The position numbers were made by a program, and so were the translations under genes. Below, piece by piece: positions 63,501 through 64,000 of a stretch of 64,000 nt of DNA; position 1 is the stretch's first letter; the number at the start of each line of letters is the position of its first letter. The stretch is from assembly GCA_024867545.1 (NCBI GenBank), contig JANFNE010000057.1, forward strand, positions 248,001 to 312,000, given 5' to 3'. A model generated the notes under the pieces. It searched no databases. It was not told the origin of the DNA and saw only the letters and a list, made by a program, of their open reading frames with translations. This DNA comes from Phytopythium helicoides. Lineage: Eukaryota; Oomycota; Peronosporomycetes; Pythiales; Pythiaceae.

Positions 63501-64000
63501 ACGACCAAGGACGTGCTCGAGGTTCTGTTCGCCGAAGAGCTGGGCTTTGTGTTCCAGGTGTCGGGCGAGTCGGCGGCTGATGTGGAGGCCATCTTTGCGA
63601 ACCTGAGTGTGCCGCTCGTCAAGCTGGGCCATGCGACGACCGACGCCGAGATCAAGATCCGCGTCAACGGCGAGAGCGTCGTTGAGGACCAGATGGTCGA
63701 CCTGCGTGACGTGTGGGAGGCCACGAGCTTCGAGCTTGAGAAGAAGCAGTGCAACCCGGAGTGCGTTGCGGCTGAGCAGCGCTCGCTGCGCACGCGCTCG
63801 GGTCCTTCGTGGAACTTGACGTTCGAGCCGGTGGTGACCCCCGAGCGCCAGCTGAGCACGCGCAACCAGCACCGTGTGGCAGTGATCCGCGAGGAGGGCA
63901 GCAACAGTGAGCGCGAGATGACTGGTGCATTCCACGCCGCGGGCTTTGAGGTCTGGGACGTGAGCATGTCGGACCTTGTTGCTAAGCGCGTGACGCTGGA
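60576..64000 (+). CDS. Phosphoribosylformylglycinamidine synthase, 3' partial
   Basis: Fourth step of purine synthesis: FGAR + glutamine + ATP to FGAM. ATG 60576 (MAEKKQKTSHGAALLRFYRS). The frame stays open for 1,141 codons to the window end without a break. In order: N-terminal PurS-like region, linker, the synthetase core (ECFDMGQSNSEHSRHWFFGG, ETHNFPSGVAPFPGAETGTG, GGGAASSRIQDAK, SIHDQGAGGNGNVLKEI), the second core half (AVDGGKDSLSMAAK, GHDRSDGGLIVTLLEMA), and the start of the class I glutamine amidotransferase domain (HRVAVIREEGSNSEREM near 63874). The glutaminase triad lies outside the window. It is the large eukaryotic/proteobacterial single-chain form (PurL/ADE6/PFAS type), cytosolic. 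Confidence 0.96.
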   Translation, partial: MAEKKQKTSHGAALLRFYRSPALTAHAARALLASLRAALAPQGVAVGELRTEFCFYVEPRAGAAALGVDELDTLHWLLSETFEPQLTRADASFLDEHKAAFAGAERQWMVEVGPRMNFSTAWSSNAVAICQACGLSAVKRIERGARFLVRYTSELSADEAEGKIRDALLARECDRMTQEVYPEPLTSFWHGKTVQPVRTIPIMERGLDALKEINDEIGLGFDDWDLQYYLKLFKEKLQRNPTDVECFDMGQSNSEHSRHWFFGGKIVVDGQEMPQTLFQMVKSTLTEEAKKNSVIAFHDNSSVIKGAKIRTLGPVNPGEPSAIAEKELDSHLLLTAETHNFPSGVAPFPGAETGTGGRIRDVQATGRGAHVVAGISAYSVGNLNLEGYKLPWEDEKLEYPSNLAHPRDILVQASNGASDYGNKFGEPVVTGFARSFGMVLPSGERREYIKPIMFSAGLGQLDGRHTTKGDPEIKMWVVKVGGPCYRIGMGGGAASSRIQDAKTAELDFNAVQRGDAEMESKMNKVIRACIELGDKNPIVSIHDQGAGGNGNVLKEIVEVPHSKPGDANRGGARYEVRDILVGDETLSVLEIWGAEYQENDALLLRPEDVDLFHKICTRENCPYSLLGQVTGDGRVVLHDSQDDSTPFDLDLDLVLGKMPQKTFTDAKVSEPLTDLSFPADLTLRDALDRVLRLVSVGSKRFLTTKVDRCVSGYIAQQQTVGPLQLPLANCAVVAQSHLNHPTENNGKITGVVSACGEQPVKGLVNPGAMARLSVGESLTNLVWASIGGRGLDDCKCSANWMWAAKLPGEAARMYECCSAMTNFMKEMGVAVDGGKDSLSMAAKVDKKDVKAPGTLVITMYAPSDDVENTVTPDLKTYAATNAIYYVDIGKGANRLGGSALAQVYGQVGKVSPDVEDAELFKNAFNAIQACIKKNHLLAGHDRSDGGLIVTLLEMAFGGNCGLDVDIPHTVTQGKVTTKDVLEVLFAEELGFVFQVSGESAADVEAIFANLSVPLVKLGHATTDAEIKIRVNGESVVEDQMVDLRDVWEATSFELEKKQCNPECVAAEQRSLRTRSGPSWNLTFEPVVTPERQLSTRNQHRVAVIREEGSNSEREMTGAFHAAGFEVWDVSMSDLVAKRVTL

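Overview
The window reads as nuclear DNA of an oomycete (Phytophthora/Pythium-like). The evidence is compact genes on both strands, introns of about 60-95 bases with GT..AG ends and CTGAC/CTAAT-like branch sites, Inr-type TCAYTT start elements, membrane LRR receptors with tyrosine-kinase-like kinase domains, an ADP-dependent glucokinase, WLH-type ankyrin proteins and a very long centrin-binding Sfi1 protein. No bacterial, organellar, CRISPR, tRNA or rRNA feature was seen.

Layout. 1-2.2 kb: carnitine palmitoyltransferase 1-like gene cut by the window edge. 2.8-12.8 kb: two paralogous LRR receptor kinases in opposite orientation flank the housekeeping pair NSUN6/MYG1. 14-22 kb: CAP-domain cell-surface protein, PH-ankyrin-AGC kinase, N6AMT1 and an ankyrin protein. 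22.3-26.9 kb: a near-perfect 2 x 2,287-bp inverted duplication with a 69-bp centre, each arm carrying one zinc alcohol dehydrogenase, the two genes head to head. 26.9-28.4 kb: NOLC1/SRP40-like nucleolar protein, whose stop codon marks the outer edge of the palindrome. 28.8-38.4 kb: a giant Sfi1-like protein. 38.4-41 kb: three tandem small secreted cysteine-rich proteins. 41.5-43.8 kb: a protein with SH3b-like segments. 44-60 kb: three related ankyrin proteins with a shared, unrecognised C-terminal module, mixed with segmental duplications and interrupted by PGES2 and ADPGK. 60.6 kb to the end: phosphoribosylformylglycinamidine synthase, open at the window end.

Many genes of conserved families (CPT1, NSUN6, MYG1, N6AMT1, PGES2, ADPGK, SFI1 and others) carry single-base frame breaks, several in homopolymers, while the ankyrin trio, both ADH copies and the purine gene are clean. 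I read most of these breaks as consensus errors rather than gene death, and each is noted in its entry. CDS ranges therefore run from start to stop across introns and frame breaks. Exon boundaries were placed by eye from splice signals and frame.

The genes do not form one pathway. The most unusual material is the mosaic ankyrin family with its duplicated flanks, the inverted ADH duplication, and the receptor kinase in which each short LRR has its own 60-base exon.
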